Assembly (NCBI RefSeq): GCF_000374165.1
Contig: NZ_KB893731.1
Location: forward strand, 1-62,294
Direction of reading: 5' to 3'
Source: Parafrankia elaeagni
GTDB lineage: Bacteria; Actinomycetota; Actinomycetes; Frankiales; Frankiaceae
Length of the DNA: 62,294 bases
The notes under the pieces: model-generated
Databases searched by the model: none
The model's input: the letters and a program-made list of their open reading frames with translations, nothing else
Told to the model about the DNA's origin: nothing
Shown here: piece by piece, positions 9,044 through 16,976 of the stretch
Layout of the letters: the number at the start of each line of letters is the position of its first letter
Numbering within the stretch: the first letter of the stretch is position 1
Translations under genes and position numbers: made by a program

Positions 9044-11224
9044 ATGCTCCGTCCGGCCGACCCGGTCTCCACCGGTATTCCGTTGCAGGCCACCGCACCG
9101 GGGCCGGAGAGCCTCGCGGTGGACGTACCGTTTCCGGACCTGCCGTTCCCGCGGAGCGGGGCCGGCACGCGCGACCTGGTCGACGAGTGGGCGGCGCCGC
9201 CCAGCGTGCGCTGCCCCTCACCCGGGCCGGGCGGCACCCTCGCGTTCGTCGGTGACCGCACCGGGCCGCCGGCGCTGTGGATCCGCGGAGCCGACGGCGG
9301 CGAGCGGGTGGTCGACACCGGCCCCGGCCAGGTGCGGTCGGTGATGTGGTCGCCGGACGGTGCCTGGATCGCGGTCGTGGTGGCGCCCGGCGGTGGGGAG
9401 CGCACCGAGGTCCGGGTGCTCCGGCCGGACGGCACCGGGCTGCGTACGCTGGCCGGCGCCGGCGCCGCGGGGTCCGGCGGGCCGAACCCGACCGACCCGG
9501 TCGCGGCCACGGCCGTCCGCTGGCTCGCGGGCGGTACGGCGCTCCTGGTCACCGAGGCGGGCCGGAGCGGCCTGACCCACGCGCTCGCCGTCGAGCTGTC
9601 CGGGCGCCGCCGTCATCTCGCCGCCGGTCTTGCCCTGCAGGTCTGCGCCGTGCACGAGGCGGCCGGCCGGTGGCGCCTGCTGCTGCGCGAGGGCCCCCGC
9701 GGGGCCCGCCGAGCCCTGGTGACGCAGATCGACGTCCAGCCGGCCGATGTGCCGCCGGTGGACGTCCAGCCGGTGGACGTCCTGCCGGCCGACGCGGTGG
9801 CGGCCGGGTCCGCGGTGCCCGGCGGCACGGTGACGGCGCTCGCCGGCACCTTCCTCGCGGACGGCTCCCGGGTGCTGATCGCCTGCGATCTCGGCCGGGA
9901 GCGGCCCGGGCTGCTGGAGGTTCCGCTCGACGCGGACGCCACCCCCGGCCCCGCCCGCCTGCTGGCCGGGCGCGACGACGCCGATCTGGAACGACTCGTC
10001 CTGGTCGACCCGGCCACCGCCGTGCTGAGCTGGAACGCCGGCGGCCGCAGCGAGCTGGCGCTGTGCGATCTCGCCACGGGCGCCTCCCGGCCGTTGCCGC
10101 CGCCGCCGGGGGAGGTGGTCACCGGCCTGCTGAGCGTGGCCGACGGCGCGACCCTGATGCTGGCCCTCGCCGGCCTGACGGCCCTCGGCGAGGTGTGGAC
10201 CTTCGACCTGGCCGGCGCCCGGGCCGACGGCGAGCCGGCGTACCGATGCCTGGTCTCCCACACCCCCACCGCCTACCCGACCGTGGACCTGGCGGCCGTG
10301 GACCTGGCGGCCGTGGACCTGGCGGCCGTGGACCTGGCGACCGTGGACCTCGCGGTCGTCGGCGCCGCTGCCGACCGCGCCCCCGCGGGGCCGCCGGCGC
10401 AGCCGGTGGGCTACCGGCTCGTCCGTCCGGTCGGCCTGCGGTTCCACGCCCACGACGGGCTGGAGCTGAGCGGCTGGTGGTACCGCCCGCCGGCCGGCCC
10501 CGGCCCGCTGCCGACGCTCGTGTACTTCCACGGCGGCCCGGAGGCCCAGGAGCGCCCCGTCCTGAACCCGCTGTTCCACGCGCTGCTCGCGCAGGGCATC
10601 GCGGTGTTCGCTCCGAACGTGCGCGGCTCGACCGGGTTCGGCCGGTCGTTCGAGGAGGCGGACCACGGCGAGCACCGGTTCGCCGGCATCACCGACGCCG
10701 CCAGCGCCGTCCGTCACCTGGTCGACGAGGGCCTGGCCGCGCCGGGCCGCATCGGCGTGGCCGGCCGTTCCTACGGCGGGTACCTGACGCTGGCAGCGCT
10801 CGTCACCTTTCCCGACCTGTTCGCGGTCGGGGTGGACGTCTGCGGGATGGTCGACCTGGAGACCTTCTACCAGCACACCGAGCCGTGGATCGGGGCGCCG
10901 GCGGTCGTCAAGTACGGCGACCCGGTGGCGGACCGGGAGCTGCTGCGGGCCCTGTCGCCGCTGCACCGGATGGACGCGCTCGCCGCCCCGCTCATGGTCG
11001 TGCACGGGGCCAACGACACCAACGTCCCGCTGTTCGAGGCCGAGCAGACCGTCGCGGCCGCGCGGGCCCGCGGGGTGCCGTGCGAGTACCTGCTGTTCGA
11101 GGGGGAGGGCCACGAGGTCGCGGAGCGGGCGAACCGGCTGGCCTTCGTCCGCGGGGTGGCCGGGTTCGTCTCCGCGCACCTGACCGGAGCCGGGGCGGCG
11201 GAAAGCCTCGGTGAGGCCGTCTGA
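9044..11224 (+). CDS. S9-family prolyl oligopeptidase (alpha/beta-hydrolase peptidase)
   Basis: 726 residues. An N-terminal beta-propeller-like region (about 40-440) contains 'SVMWSPDGAWIAVVVAP' and similar blades. The C-terminal alpha/beta-hydrolase has the complete triad: S576 in 'AGRSYGGYLT', D658 in 'HGANDTNVP' and H690 in 'GEGHEVAE'. These enzymes cut short peptides after proline or act as acylaminoacyl peptidases. The ATG follows the amidotransferase TAA directly, so co-translation is likely; a peptidase beside dipeptide-forming enzymes may degrade or recycle the product. Two insertions are odd: repeated DVQP/VDV residues around 230-245, and five VDLAA repeats near 413-437 encoded by a 15-bp tandem repeat. 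Confidence 0.92.
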   Translation: MLRPADPVSTGIPLQATAPGPESLAVDVPFPDLPFPRSGAGTRDLVDEWAAPPSVRCPSPGPGGTLAFVGDRTGPPALWIRGADGGERVVDTGPGQVRSVMWSPDGAWIAVVVAPGGGERTEVRVLRPDGTGLRTLAGAGAAGSGGPNPTDPVAATAVRWLAGGTALLVTEAGRSGLTHALAVELSGRRRHLAAGLALQVCAVHEAAGRWRLLLREGPRGARRALVTQIDVQPADVPPVDVQPVDVLPADAVAAGSAVPGGTVTALAGTFLADGSRVLIACDLGRERPGLLEVPLDADATPGPARLLAGRDDADLERLVLVDPATAVLSWNAGGRSELALCDLATGASRPLPPPPGEVVTGLLSVADGATLMLALAGLTALGEVWTFDLAGARADGEPAYRCLVSHTPTAYPTVDLAAVDLAAVDLAAVDLATVDLAVVGAAADRAPAGPPAQPVGYRLVRPVGLRFHAHDGLELSGWWYRPPAGPGPLPTLVYFHGGPEAQERPVLNPLFHALLAQGIAVFAPNVRGSTGFGRSFEEADHGEHRFAGITDAASAVRHLVDEGLAAPGRIGVAGRSYGGYLTLAALVTFPDLFAVGVDVCGMVDLETFYQHTEPWIGAPAVVKYGDPVADRELLRALSPLHRMDALAAPLMVVHGANDTNVPLFEAEQTVAAARARGVPCEYLLFEGEGHEVAERANRLAFVRGVAGFVSAHLTGAGAAESLGEAV
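10281..10355 (+). repeat. In-frame 15-bp tandem repeat (5 copies) inside the S9 peptidase gene
   Basis: Five contiguous copies of CCGTGGACCTGGCGG: three identical, the last two with one change each. They encode (V)DLAA repeats between the propeller and the hydrolase domain. The unit is a multiple of three, so copy-number change alters the linker length without a frameshift. Confidence 0.9.
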
Positions 11225-11310
11225 CGGCCCGAGTCGGGCGGGAGGGACGCCGTCCACGCAGGAGGGGTGCCGTCCACACATCGCGCGATGGAGCTGTAAC
11301 GTAGCGTAAT

Positions 11311-11736
11311 GTGAAGATAGAGGAGCTGGAGGCCGAACGTACCTGGCTCGCGTTCGACCCCATGCGACAGCTGCGGCCACACCTGACCTCGGCCGGATTC
11401 GTGCGGCTGGTGAACGAGGTACAGCGGCCGCAGGGGTACCGCCTGATCGGCTCGTGGGACGCGGAGTCGGGCCGGGTGGTGGCGGCCATCGGCTTCCGCG
11501 AGAACAGCTCGCTCGCCTACGGCCGCTACCTGCTCGTGGACGACCTGACCACCATGCCGAACATGCGCGGCCGGGGGCACGCCACCCGACTGCTGGCCTG
11601 GCTCGAACGCGAGGCCCGGCGCCTGGGCTGCGCCCAGATCCACCTCGACTCCGGCACCCATCTGCACGACGCCCACCGGCTCCTGCTGCGCAGCGGCTTC
11701 ACGATCCCGGCCTTCCACTTCTCCCGCCGTCTCTGA
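11311..11736 (+). CDS. GNAT-family N-acetyltransferase
   Basis: 141 residues with a GNAT fold: the acetyl-CoA loop is 'NMRGRGHATRLLAWLERE' (motif A), followed by 'GCAQIHLDSGTHLHDAHRLL' (motif B) and a C-terminal 'SGFTIPAFHFSRRL'. It acetylates an amine of unknown identity. It starts with GTG and has TAACGT (11297-11302) 8 nt upstream, so it is probably leaderless with its own promoter. Its position just after the ligase, amidotransferase and peptidase genes makes it a candidate for the N-acetylation step of a dipeptide-amide pathway, but it could equally be an unrelated acetyltransferase. Confidence 0.85.
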   Translation: MKIEELEAERTWLAFDPMRQLRPHLTSAGFVRLVNEVQRPQGYRLIGSWDAESGRVVAAIGFRENSSLAYGRYLLVDDLTTMPNMRGRGHATRLLAWLEREARRLGCAQIHLDSGTHLHDAHRLLLRSGFTIPAFHFSRRL

Positions 11737-11960
11737 TCCGCCGCCGCTGCTCCTCTCCCGCTGCCGTCGATCCGCCCGGCCGTCGATCCGCGGGGCGCCG
11801 AGGTATGGCTAGCCCCAGGGCAAACCGACCAGCCAGCTCGGTCGTGGCGCCCGGTCCGGGTGATTTACCGTCGCGTCAACGGCCGGTCATGGGCCGTACG
11901 ACACGCCGGCCGGGTGCGGGATGCCCGACCGGCGGCGGACGGGGCGGGAGGTGAGGCGGG

Positions 11961-13289
11961 GTGCGGATCCCTGGAGTGGTTCGGCGCCTGGCCCGATCGG
12001 CCTACGGGCCGCAGACGTGGAGGGCGACGATCTTCGTCGCCCAGTCCGCGGTGGTCGCGACGGTGGCGTTCCTCGTGGTGCTGGTCAGCCTGGTCGTCGG
12101 AGTGCCGTTGCTCTTCGTGGCCCTGTTCGGGCTGCCGCTGCTGTGGTTCTGCCTGGTGGCCGCCCGGACCAGCGCCGTCGTCGACGCCTGGCGGTTCACG
12201 GCGGTGCTGGGCTGGCGGCTGTGGCTGCGGCCGCGGGCGGGATCGGTGCCCCCCGGGACGCCCCCGGACCTCGTGCCCGGCCGGCTCGGCCGGGCCGTGC
12301 TGCGGCTGACCAGCCCGGCGGCCTGGCTGGAGGTGCTGTACGCCTTGGTGGTGCTGCCGCTGTTCGGGTGGCTCGGGGCCTGGCTGGTGTTCGTGGTCTG
12401 GGGCGCCGGTCTGTCGTTCACGCTGTTCCCGCTGTACGGGCACGGGCTGGCCGACTCCGGCCGCTTCCTCGGCCTGGACCTGGGCTACCCGGGGTCGCTG
12501 CTGCTCCACCTGGGGATCGGGATCGCCGCTCTGCTCGCGGCGCCGTGGGTCGCCCGAGGGGTGGCCGTGGCCCACTTCGCGGTCGCGCGGCTGGTGCTGT
12601 CCCCGTCGGTCGAGCCCGACCTGCAGGCCCGGGTGGACGACCTGGAGGCGAGCCGCGCCGGCATGGTCGCCGCGGCCACCGCCGAACGCCGGCGCATCGA
12701 ACGTGACCTGCACGACGGTGCGCAGGCCCGCCTGGTCTCGGTCGCGATGACCCTGGGCCGGGCCCAGGAGCGGTTCACCGACGATCCGGAGAGCGCCCGC
12801 GGCCTGGTCGCCGAGGCGCACACCGAGGCCAAGCGGGCGCTGGTCGAGCTGCGTGACCTGGCCCGCGGGATCCATCCGTCGGTGCTCACCGACCGCGGCC
12901 TCGACGCGGCGCTGTCCGGTCTCGCCGCCCGCTCCCCGGTGCCGGTCACGCTCGACATCGAGATCGGCCGGCGGCTGGACATCGCCACCGAGTCCGTCGC
13001 GTACTTCTTCGTCGCCGAGGCGCTGACCAACGTCGCGCACCACGCGCAGGCCACCCAGGTCCGGGTCGGGGTGCGCCCTGCCGGCGACCGACTGGCGGTG
13101 GAGGTCGCCGACGACGGCCGCGGCGGCGCCCGCGAGGACGCCGGGACGGGCATCGCCGGCCTGCGGGACCGCGCCCGCGCCGTCGACGGCGACATCGTCC
13201 TCGTCAGCCCGCCTGGCGGCGGGACCACGCTGCGGATGGAGCTGCCGTGGGCGATGACCGGGGGGACGACCGGAGGGAAGAAGCGATGA
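11961..13289 (+). CDS. Two-component sensor histidine kinase (HisKA_3/NarL-type)
   Basis: 442 residues. Residues 20-205 hold paired hydrophobic segments resembling the actinobacterial 'putative sensor' membrane domain. The dimerisation/phosphoacceptor helix has H251 in 'ERRRIERDLHDGAQARLVSV', typical of kinases that pair with NarL/LuxR-type regulators. The HATPase domain follows with 'VEVADDGRGGAREDAGTGIA' and a G-box near the end. The GTG start has GGAGGTGAG 5 nt upstream. Its stop overlaps the next ATG (ATGA). No response regulator lies next to it in this window, which is unusual; the partner of the kinase is the DUF4097 gene. Confidence 0.92.
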   Translation: MRIPGVVRRLARSAYGPQTWRATIFVAQSAVVATVAFLVVLVSLVVGVPLLFVALFGLPLLWFCLVAARTSAVVDAWRFTAVLGWRLWLRPRAGSVPPGTPPDLVPGRLGRAVLRLTSPAAWLEVLYALVVLPLFGWLGAWLVFVVWGAGLSFTLFPLYGHGLADSGRFLGLDLGYPGSLLLHLGIGIAALLAAPWVARGVAVAHFAVARLVLSPSVEPDLQARVDDLEASRAGMVAAATAERRRIERDLHDGAQARLVSVAMTLGRAQERFTDDPESARGLVAEAHTEAKRALVELRDLARGIHPSVLTDRGLDAALSGLAARSPVPVTLDIEIGRRLDIATESVAYFFVAEALTNVAHHAQATQVRVGVRPAGDRLAVEVADDGRGGAREDAGTGIAGLRDRARAVDGDIVLVSPPGGGTTLRMELPWAMTGGTTGGKKR

Positions 13290-14080
13290 GGGCCGGGTAC
13301 GGACGGGGCCGGATCGCCGCGCTCGCCGCCGGAGCGGTGCTCGCCGCCGCCGCGACGGCGCTGGCCGGCCTGCAGCTCGTCGACTGGACGTCCGGCACCG
13401 TGCAGCGGATCGAGCGGCGCAGCTTCGCCGCCGACATCGAGCGGATCAGTGTGCGGACCGGATCCGGGGAGATCCGGATCGCCGGAGCCCCCGGCGGTGC
13501 GGTCACCGTCGAGGGCAGGCTGTCCGGCTCCGTCGCGGTGCCGCGGCTGTCGGCGGTGGTCCGCGACGGCGTCCTGTTCGTCGACACCACCTGCGGCTTC
13601 GCGCTCTGGTCCTGCCAGGGGTCGCTCGACCTGCGGGTGCCGCCGAACATCCCGGTGTCGGCGCGGACCGGTTCCGGCGCCATCACGGCGACGGACCTGC
13701 CTGCCGCCGCGACGCTGCACACCGGCTCGGGCTCGGTGCGGGTGGACGGCGCCGGCGCGACCCTGGCCCTGTCGACCGGTTCCGGTGATCTTCGCGCCCG
13801 GCGCGTCACCGCCGGGCAGGTCAGGGCTTCCACCGGGTCCGGCAACGTGCGGGTCGAGCTGGACCGGGTCCCCGAGGAGGTCGCGGTCCGGACCGGGTCG
13901 GGGAACGCGGAGATCGTGCTCCCGCCAGGCGGCACGCCGTATGCGACCGACATCCACACCGGGTCGGGGGACTCCCGGATCAGCGTGCCGACCGACCCGG
14001 CGGCAGCGCGTCACCTGCGCGTCTCCACGGGCAGCGGCGACGTGGTCGTCAGCCACCCCGAGCCGGCCGGCGTCGGCTGA
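13286..14080 (+). CDS. DUF4097-family beta-repeat protein, membrane-anchored
   Basis: 264 residues. One N-terminal transmembrane or signal segment (about 10-30, 'IAALAAGAVLAAAATALAGL') is followed by an extracytoplasmic domain with eight TGSG-x-(I/V/L) motifs spaced 15-30 residues apart, the hallmark of DUF4097 beta-repeats. Function is unknown; members often sit beside envelope-stress regulators. The start is the ATG at 13286 (GGAGGG 8 nt upstream), overlapping the kinase stop by 4 nt. A longer in-frame GTG start at 13247 would lie within the kinase and add a charged extension, so I do not use it. The protein could act as the kinase's accessory or target. Confidence 0.85.
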   Translation: MRAGYGRGRIAALAAGAVLAAAATALAGLQLVDWTSGTVQRIERRSFAADIERISVRTGSGEIRIAGAPGGAVTVEGRLSGSVAVPRLSAVVRDGVLFVDTTCGFALWSCQGSLDLRVPPNIPVSARTGSGAITATDLPAAATLHTGSGSVRVDGAGATLALSTGSGDLRARRVTAGQVRASTGSGNVRVELDRVPEEVAVRTGSGNAEIVLPPGGTPYATDIHTGSGDSRISVPTDPAAARHLRVSTGSGDVVVSHPEPAGVG

Positions 14081-14087
14081 CCCGTGG

Positions 14088-14126
14088 CGCGGTGGTGGCC
14101 CGGGAGGGAGCCGGCCCACCACCGCG
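14088..14126. terminator. Bidirectional terminator between convergent genes
   Basis: An 11-bp perfect stem (CGCGGTGGTGG at 14088-14098 with CCACCACCGCG at 14116-14126) lies between the DUF4097 gene (+) and the Spo0M gene (-), and can serve both. Confidence 0.65.
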
Positions 14127-14195
14127 TCAGGCACCCGGGCGCCCCCGGAAGCCGGGCTCGGTACCGGCCCGGCGCCGAACAACGCCGAACTGGTG

Positions 14196-14975
14196 TCAGA
14201 ACCAGCCGCGGCGGGCGCCGAGGGCCTGGAGCTGCTGGTGCAGCGCGCCGGCCAGGGCGTGGCGGTCGGTGTCGTGGTGGCCCACCCGGAACCGGCTGAG
14301 CTGGTCGCCGCCGGAGTGGAGCAGCCCACCGCGGCGGTCCGCCTCCAGAACGATGTCCATGCCGGAACCGTCCACCAGGAAGGTGACCTCCAGCTCCTTG
14401 ATCCGGCGGGCGTACTCACCGGAGGGCGCCAGCTCGATCTCCTGGTAGAAGGGCAGGTCCGAGCCGTGCAGCCGGCCCTTCTCCACGTCCGCCGACCGGA
14501 ACTGGAAACCCAGGTCGCCGAGCGCGGCGAGGACCGCCTCCTGGGCGGGCAGCGGGTGCACGTTCACCGGGTCGAGATCGCCCGGGTCAAGCGCACCGGG
14601 GATCGACAGCGTCGTGCGCACACCGATCTTCATGCCGTGCAGGTGCCAGCCGCCGACGTCGGTGATCGGCGTCTGCCACGGCACCGCCAGCTCGAAGCGG
14701 CCGGACTGCTGCTCACCGGCGCGGATCACGAAGCCGCCGCCGATCTGCTGGGACCCGAAGGTCACCTGCTCGTACCAGGTGGAGTCCTCCGTCTCGACCT
14801 CGACCGTCGCCTCCAGCGCGACCAGGATCTTCTCGATCTCCTGGTCGACCTTCCCACCGGTGATCGTGGTCTGGCCGGTCACCACCGCGCCCGGCAGGGT
14901 CTCCGGGCGGTCCAGCACCGTCTCCACCTCGGCGGCGCCCACTCCGAGCCGTGACATGAAGCGCTTCATCCCCAT
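14196..14975 (-). CDS. Spo0M-like (SpoOM) arrestin-fold protein
   Basis: 259 residues with Spo0M features: 'MKRFMSRLGVGAAEVETVLD' at the N-terminus, a first beta-sandwich with 'YEQVTFGSQQ', the conserved 'RFELAVPWQTPITDVGGW', and the C-terminal acidic/aromatic part with 'LEADRRGGLLHSGGDQ'. In Bacillus Spo0M affects sporulation and cell division; in actinobacteria these proteins are abundant but poorly defined, cytosolic and without a signal peptide. Monocistronic by context: convergent with DUF4097, divergent from fdhD. The residues 'MGMKRF' offer two close starts; either gives the same domain. Confidence 0.9.
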   Translation of the reverse strand: MGMKRFMSRLGVGAAEVETVLDRPETLPGAVVTGQTTITGGKVDQEIEKILVALEATVEVETEDSTWYEQVTFGSQQIGGGFVIRAGEQQSGRFELAVPWQTPITDVGGWHLHGMKIGVRTTLSIPGALDPGDLDPVNVHPLPAQEAVLAALGDLGFQFRSADVEKGRLHGSDLPFYQEIELAPSGEYARRIKELEVTFLVDGSGMDIVLEADRRGGLLHSGGDQLSRFRVGHHDTDRHALAGALHQQLQALGARRGWF

Positions 14976-15272
14976 GGCGTTTTCGTCCCCTCGTCGTCGA
15001 GTCCGTGGCTTTCACATAGCTCTAGCAGGTGGAGGCTGTCCAGGGCCGATGCGTCAGCGACCAGACACCGCATCTCTGTGTCCCCGTGTCCCCGCGCTGC
15101 CGGGGGCGCGGCCGCCGGTCGGCTGGTCCACCGGTGGGGTGATCCGCTGACCAGGCCCCGCTGGGTGCTTTCCTGTCATTCGTCCTGATACGCCCGGGTA
15201 GTCGGCGCGGAACGACCGCGTCGAAGGCTCGACATGATGGATTTCGCGACCCACCTGGGGGACGGTGACCCT

Positions 15273-16133
15273 ATGGGGCGAGCAAGCACGCGACGTCGGG
15301 TCATGCGGGTGACTCTGGGCGCGGAGCCGGTCCTGCGGCCGGACACGGTGGTCGGGGAGGAACCGCTTGAGATCCGCGTCGGCGGCCAGCCCCTGGCCGT
15401 CACGATGCGCACCCCGGGCGACGACATGGATCTCGCGGTCGGCTTCCTGCTCGGCGAGGGCCTGATCGCCACCGGCGCGGACATCGCGGGCATGCGCTAC
15501 TGCGCCGGCCCCGAGGGCTCCGTCGACGAGGAGGGCCGGCTCACCTACAACGTGCTCGACGTGACGCTCGCCGCCGGCGTGCCCGAGCCCGAGGTCGACC
15601 TGCGTCGCAACTTCTACACCACCAGCTCGTGCGGCGTGTGCGGGCGTGCCAGCATCGACGCCGTGCGGCTGCGCGGGCGCCACGACATCCGCGACGACCC
15701 GCTGCGGATCACCGCCGAGGTGCTCGCCGACCTGCCCGGGCGGCTGCGTCGCGCGCAGCGCCTGTTCGCCGCCACCGGTGGCCTGCACGCGGCGGCGCTC
15801 GCCGACCCCGACGGCGGCGTCCTGGCTGTCCGTGAGGACGTCGGCCGGCACAACGCGGTCGACAAGGTCGTCGGGTGGGCCGCGCGGGCGGGGATGGTGC
15901 CGCTGCGCGGCCACGTGCTGCTGGTCAGCGGGCGCGCGTCCTTCGAACTGGTGCAGAAGGCGCTGCTCGCCGGGATCCCGGTGCTCGCCGCGGTGTCGGC
16001 GCCGTCCGCGCTCGCGGTCGACCTCGCCGAGGAGAGCGGGATGACCCTCGCCGGTTTTGTCCGGGGCTCGTCGATGAACCTCTACACCGGCTTCCACCGG
16101 GTGATCCTGCCCGGCGTCGCCGCCGCCCGGTGA
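15273..16133 (+). CDS. fdhD: Formate dehydrogenase accessory sulfurtransferase FdhD
   Basis: 286 residues from the ATG at 15273. FdhD transfers sulfur from a cysteine desulfurase to the Mo/W-bis-MGD cofactor of formate dehydrogenases. The essential CxxC is present as 'TTSSCGVCGRAS', together with the conserved 'PGDDMDLAVGFLLGEGLI', 'REDVGRHNAVDKVVGWA' and 'VSGRASFELVQKALLAGIP'. I chose 15273 because homologues begin 'MGR...' and GGGGGA lies 10 nt upstream; an in-frame ATG at 15234 would add 13 residues. No formate dehydrogenase subunit lies in the window, so the client enzyme is elsewhere. Confidence 0.95.
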   Translation: MGRASTRRRVMRVTLGAEPVLRPDTVVGEEPLEIRVGGQPLAVTMRTPGDDMDLAVGFLLGEGLIATGADIAGMRYCAGPEGSVDEEGRLTYNVLDVTLAAGVPEPEVDLRRNFYTTSSCGVCGRASIDAVRLRGRHDIRDDPLRITAEVLADLPGRLRRAQRLFAATGGLHAAALADPDGGVLAVREDVGRHNAVDKVVGWAARAGMVPLRGHVLLVSGRASFELVQKALLAGIPVLAAVSAPSALAVDLAEESGMTLAGFVRGSSMNLYTGFHRVILPGVAAAR

Positions 16134-16264
16134 TCGCCAGATGATCATCGGGATGGCTGCGTCCCGGCCCCGAAAACCGTCATCGGACGGGTTCCGTGCG
16201 CCCGGCGGAGGGTGCGGCGGCGGGCGCCGTCCGGGCCTGCGAACCACCCGATAACATCTGAACC

Positions 16265-16840
16265 GTGACCTGCATCGTCGGTGTGGAGCACGACGGCCGG
16301 GTCGTGATCGGGGGAGACAGCGCTGGCGTCGCCGGCTGGTCGATCACGGTCCGTGCGGATACGAAGGTGTTTCGCAACGGCGAGTTCATCATGGGCTTCA
16401 CGGACTCGTTCCGCATGGGCCAGCTGCTGCGGTACAGCCTCGTCCCGCCCGTCCCGCACACCTGGGATCTCGACCGTTTCATGGCCACCGAGTTCGTCTC
16501 GGTCGTCCGAGACTGCCTGCGCGACGGCGGCTTCGCCCGCAACGACGCCGGCAACGAGACGGGTGGGCAGTTCCTGGTCGGCATCCGGGGGCAGTTGTAC
16601 CGGATCGACTCCGACTACCAGATCGGTCGCACCGTCGACAACTACGACGCGGCTGGCTGCGGCGAGGAGTACGCCCGCGGCTCTCTGCACAGCACGGTCG
16701 GCGAGGAGCCCGAGGAGCGGGTCCGCAAGGCCCTGGAAGCCGCGGCCCACCACTCGACCGGCGTCTGCCCGCCCTTCCACATCCTCTCCGGCGACGCCGG
16801 GCACGACGTCGGAGACCTCGAGGACCGCACCACCTTCTGA
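16265..16840 (+). CDS. Stand-alone proteasome/HslV-fold N-terminal nucleophile hydrolase
   Basis: 191 residues, not obviously part of a named protease. The start resembles HslV and proteasome beta subunits: after Met removal Thr is residue 1 ('TCIVGVEHDGRVVIGGDSAG'), Asp is residue 17 (in GGDS) and Lys is residue 33 ('ADTKVF'), the three catalytic positions in the usual numbering. Further on, 'AAGCGEEYARGSL' aligns with the 'GSGGxYA' turn of HslV. No HslU, Mpa/ARC ATPase or alpha subunit is adjacent. GTG start, with TAACAT (16252-16257) 7 nt upstream, so probably leaderless. It lies 136 bp before the TIR-NACHT operon on the same strand and may belong to it functionally. The fold assignment comes from motif alignment by eye. 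Confidence 0.7.
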   Translation: MTCIVGVEHDGRVVIGGDSAGVAGWSITVRADTKVFRNGEFIMGFTDSFRMGQLLRYSLVPPVPHTWDLDRFMATEFVSVVRDCLRDGGFARNDAGNETGGQFLVGIRGQLYRIDSDYQIGRTVDNYDAAGCGEEYARGSLHSTVGEEPEERVRKALEAAAHHSTGVCPPFHILSGDAGHDVGDLEDRTTF

Positions 16841-16976
16841 CCCGGCGCCAGCCGTGGCTGTGTCGCGTCCACCATCTCGAGGAAAGCAACTGTTTCCATA
16901 ATCGTGCCTGGAATACCTGGTCAAACCCGTCTTTGGACGGTATGAGTGCGAGGAATGTCCCTCTACGATTCGTCGC

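Noticed and set aside
9218-11380. 720-residue minus-strand frame over the S9 peptidase
   Set aside because: Antisense shadow: no domain, and the sense strand has a full catalytic triad.
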